From: G047528255 sp047528255
GTDB lineage: Bacteria > Bacteroidota > Bacteroidia > Flavobacteriales > Blattabacteriaceae
Length of the DNA stretch: 64,000 nucleotides
Assembly: GCA_047528255.1 (NCBI GenBank)
Contig: CP180024.1
Span: forward strand, 1-64,000
Direction of reading: 5' to 3'
Shown here in pieces: positions 61,445-64,000 of this stretch. Position 1 is the first letter of the stretch. Every line of letters starts with the position of its first letter. The notes beneath the pieces were generated by a model, which saw nothing but the letters and a program-made list of their open reading frames with translations, was not told where the DNA came from and did no database searches. The translations under genes were made by a program, and so were the position numbers.

Positions 61445-62202
61445 TGTTTTTTCAAAAATTCATGGGCCAGGTTAAAATAGTTGATGCTACCTTTATTTTC
61501 TACGTCGTATTGTATGATTGAGCTTCCGAAGCTTAAAGCTTCGTTGATCCTCAATTTTCTTCGGATGAGGGTTTCGAAAGTCATTTTCGGAAAATGGGTC
61601 TTGATTTCTTCGATGACTTGGTTGGACAGTCGCAGCCTCGGATCGTACATTGTGGGCAGAAGGCCTTCGATGTCCAGGGTTTGGTTGTGTAAGTGTTGCA
61701 CACTTTTTATTGTATTCAAAAGCTTACCTAACCTTTCCAGAGCAAAGTATTCGCATTGTATGGGGATGATGACAGAGCCAGCTGCCGTGATCGCGTTCAA
61801 TGTGATCAATCCTAATGAGAATGGACAGTTGATGATGATGTAGTAGTAATCATCTTTGACGGGTTGTTTGGCGTCCTTGAGTATGTATTCGCGTTTAGGG
61901 TTGTCAACCAGTTTGATTTCTGTGGCGACCAGATTCAGGTGTGAGGGGAGTATGAACACGTTGAGCGTTGCGGTTTTTCGAACGTTCTCTTGTAAAGAGC
62001 TCTGATTTTGAAAGGTCTCATAGGTTCCTCCTTGGAGGTTTTCGACATCCAAGCCTAGTCCTGAAGTGGCATTGGCTTTCGGATCGGTGTCGATCAAAAG
62101 GATCTTTTTTACCAATATCCCCAGTGCTGCTGCTAGGTTGATGGCTGTAGTGGTTTTATCTACGCTTCTTTTTTGATTTGCAATAGCGATTATTTTATCC
62201 AT
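61441..62202 (-). CDS. parA: ParA/Soj-type ATPase with altered P-loop
   Basis: ParA family ATPases form nucleoid-bound gradients that move ParB-parS complexes. The 253 residues have family length and order. The deviant Walker A KGGVGKTT reads KRSVDKTT (11-18), losing three glycines but keeping the signature and P-loop lysines. The Walker B region usually IIDCPPS is IINCPFS (N125 for the metal-liganding Asp). LLIDTDPKANATSGLG and VIIPIQCEYFALERLG remain. Enzymatic activity is doubtful. First gene of the parA-parB-DUF5683-dapB-lepB-wbqC run. Confidence 0.88.
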   Translation of the reverse strand: MDKIIAIANQKRSVDKTTTAINLAAALGILVKKILLIDTDPKANATSGLGLDVENLQGGTYETFQNQSSLQENVRKTATLNVFILPSHLNLVATEIKLVDNPKREYILKDAKQPVKDDYYYIIINCPFSLGLITLNAITAAGSVIIPIQCEYFALERLGKLLNTIKSVQHLHNQTLDIEGLLPTMYDPRLRLSNQVIEEIKTHFPKMTFETLIRRKLRINEALSFGSSIIQYDVENKGSINYFNLAHEFLKKQ

Positions 62203-62298
62203 AGTGTGGAGAAATCGGAGATAAAAGTACGATAAATTTAAAAATTATTTTTTACTAGAATAAAAATAGAATCTGCACTGGATGCGCGGTTATAATCT

Positions 62299-62399
62299 GA
62301 AAACGTTACATGAGAGAAGAAAAATAAAAAATTGAAAACGTTGCATGGGAGAAGGATATTAAAATATTTATAAATCAATATATTATTTCGAGACCATTA
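62299..62399 (+). mobile_element. Two IS5 left-terminus stubs
   Basis: The stubs begin GAAAACGTTACATGAGAG (62299) and GAAAACGTTGCATGGGAG (62334). Neither extends past the AT-rich promoter part before the next copy begins. Confidence 0.75.
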
Positions 62400-63351
62400 T
62401 GTTAATGGTGGATTACGTTTATTCTAGCATCCTAGATGGGATCGTTAGAGAAAATGTAGATTTAGTCTTTCACATTGTATTCGAAATACTGTTGATTATA
62501 AATTAATTAATTATATCTATTTTTATGGACAGCGCATAATAATGCCAAGGGAACGATACAAAGTATGGTCATAGCCTCCATAAGATGCTGGGTATGCAAA
62601 CGAGCTAATGGCTTTACCCCTATACTATTATGCTCATTGGCTACTACGCTATGTACAGCTAGTATCATTCCATTTTTATATTCCCCTATCTTCTTCTACG
62701 TATCCGTAGTAGATGTTACCTGATTTCTTGAGCCATTTTCCTTGAGTTTCTACTCCTGATTGTTTTTTTTTTTACTTTTTCTTTCTTTGACTGATTTGCT
62801 TTTGCCTCTTTCTTCCGATCCTCCCCTACGTAGGTAGGCCCCCCATTGGGAACAAGAGGCCTCACTGTAATACTGGCACTTACTATTACTTCTGTTTTAA
62901 CCATCGCCTGATGTTTTTCTAACTCCTTATTGATTTTTTTAAGTAAGAGTTCATATGCCTTTTTGGTTACTATTTCATTGCGAACTCCGCATAGAGTCGT
63001 ATGATCTGGGATCTGATCTTCCAATCGAAAACCAAAAAAGCGCATACAGCTCAAGGATTTTTTCACCAATTCTTCCGTTCCTACATTACTGAGATCATAC
63101 CAGTGACTCAAAATCATCATCGTAAATAACGATATTCTACTGTAAGCAGGTTGCTTTTATTCCTTGTCCTTTTTGATATATTTTTTTATTTTTTTTTACA
63201 TCCCTTACCAGTGGATCAATGGTTTTTAACTTTTTGAAAAACTCAATCCTTCTGGTAGAACGTTCCATATTTAGCTCACTAAATATTATTTGTGCAGTGC
63301 TTTTGAGTATGGTTGCGAATTTTTTATTTTGTACTCCAAATACACGAAACG
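62400..63351 (-). mobile_element. IS5-type element, internally deleted
   Basis: A minus-oriented copy starts at GAGACCATTATG. An internal deletion near 62608 joins the RYKGLA region directly to the KPLISKL region. The N-terminal part (62716-63120) has an unusually long readable stretch (MMILSHWYDLSNVGTEELVK, RFFGFRLEDQIPDHTTLC). It ends where the next copy starts, without its own left terminus. Confidence 0.86.
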
Positions 63352-64000
63352 AGAACGTTGCATGGAAGAAGGAGGTTAAAATATTTGTAAATCAATATAT
63401 TGTTTCGTATATTTTGAATATAAAATAAAAAATTAGCAACTATGCTCAGAAGCACTGCACAAATAATCTTTAGTGAGCTATATATGGAACATTCTACCAG
63501 AAAGATTGAGTTTTTCAAAAGGTTAAACACCTAGATCAACTGGGAAGGGATGGAAAAAGAAATAAAAAAATATATCAAAAATGACAGGGAATAAAAGCAA
63601 TCTGCTTACAGTAGAAAATCGTTATTTACGATGATGATTTTGAGTCACTGGCGTGATTTCAGTAATGTAGGAACGGAAGAATTGGTGAAAAAATCCTTGA
63701 GCTGTATGCGCTTTTTTGGTTTTCAATTGGAAGATCAGATCCCAGATCATACGATTCTATGCGAATTTCGCAATGAAAGAGTAGCGAAAAAGGCATATGA
63801 GCGCTTACTGAAAAAGATCAATAAGGAATTAGAAAAGCATCAGGCTATAGTTAAAACAGGAGTGATAGTAGATGCTAGTATTACAGTGAGCCCTTTGATC
63901 CTAGGGGAACTCTACCTACGTAGAGGAGGATCGGAAGGAAGAAGGGCAAAAGCAAATCAGTCAAAAAAAGCAAGGGTAAAAAAAGAGAATTAATTAGGAG
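63352..64000 (+). mobile_element. IS5-type element, 5' part, continues beyond window
   Basis: It begins with a well-kept left terminus GAGAACGTTGCATGGAAG and the promoter pair. The N-terminal transposase piece 63631-63993 (LILSHW-like, EELVKKSLSCMRFFGFQLED, GVIVDASITVSP) is among the best preserved in the window but ends in a shifted frame at the poly-A/K region. Confidence 0.87.

Noticed and set aside
62716..63993. Open frames of 120-134 codons as intact transposase genes
   Set aside because: They hold only the N-terminal part of a protein of about 340 residues and leave the sense frame before the DKGY and ERTFG blocks.
1..64000. Frequent similar blocks as a possible CRISPR array or other short-spacer repeat
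   Set aside because: The repeated units are kilobase-size, have transposase text and terminal repeats, and lack regular spacers.

Overview
The window looks like a piece of a reduced, IS-eroded genome of a Bacteroidetes (most likely Bacteroidales-type) host-dependent symbiont. Support comes from Bacteroidetes-style gene neighbourhoods (ftsK-lolA-LptF/G-ribB; parA-parB-DUF5683-dapB-lepB-wbqC; ilvD-ilvB-ilvN-ilvC; recF next to DUF721), from lineage-typical proteins (DUF6048, DUF5683, DUF2795, type-3 ProRS, long SecA without a zinc tail) and from promoters of the Bacteroidetes type (TTTG, about 19-20 nt, TAnnTTTG). The combination of amino-acid biosynthesis genes with many gene ghosts recalls nutritional symbionts such as 'Candidatus Azobacteroides', but that identity is inference from memory, not a search.

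Layout: 1-1.2 kb IS debris; 1.2-5.6 kb lpxK, murB, an aminotransferase and, divergently, a YtxH/holin-like envelope trio; 7.1-9.7 kb valS; 12.1-13.3 kb an LpxL-type acyltransferase ghost and a GT2 glycosyltransferase; 14 kb a parC ghost; 16.2-22.5 kb secA, a DUF2795 protein, decayed DUF6048 and other ghosts, and an altered rlmD; 23.8-30.2 kb the Ile/Val block ilvA / ilvC-ilvN-ilvB-ilvD, headed by what looks like a complete leader-peptide attenuator; 30.8-36.0 kb sufABCDS; 37.6 kb rplS; 39.7-40.1 kb a recF ghost and DUF721; 41.7-46.9 kb ribB, an LptF/G permease, lolA and ftsK; 48.9 kb manA; 52.8 kb proS; 57.0-62.2 kb wbqC, lepB, dapB, DUF5683, parB and parA; the rest is IS debris. I saw no tRNA, rRNA or CRISPR array.

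About 21 kb (one third of the window) is a single IS5-type element of roughly 1.27 kb, present as about 30 full-length or fragmentary copies in 15 islands between operons. No copy has an intact transposase. The element has imperfect terminal repeats (GAGAACGTTGCATG at the transposase 5' end, GAGACCATTGTGTTAA at the 3' end) and a host-type promoter at its left end. Several genes begin or end within a few bases of an IS terminus (valS, manA, ribB, secA, lpxK).

The retained genes cover envelope building (lpxK, murB, lolA, LptF/G, manA), Ile/Val and lysine synthesis, Fe-S cluster assembly (which IlvD needs), translation and secretion. The most interesting signal is the ilvD leader: a promoter, a 23-residue Ile/Val/Leu-rich peptide starting only 5 nt after the -7 box, an antiterminator pairing and an intrinsic terminator. 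Other oddities are ParA and ParB with substituted nucleotide-binding motifs in intact frames, an IlvN reduced to its ACT domain, and an RlmD lacking two Fe-S cysteines.
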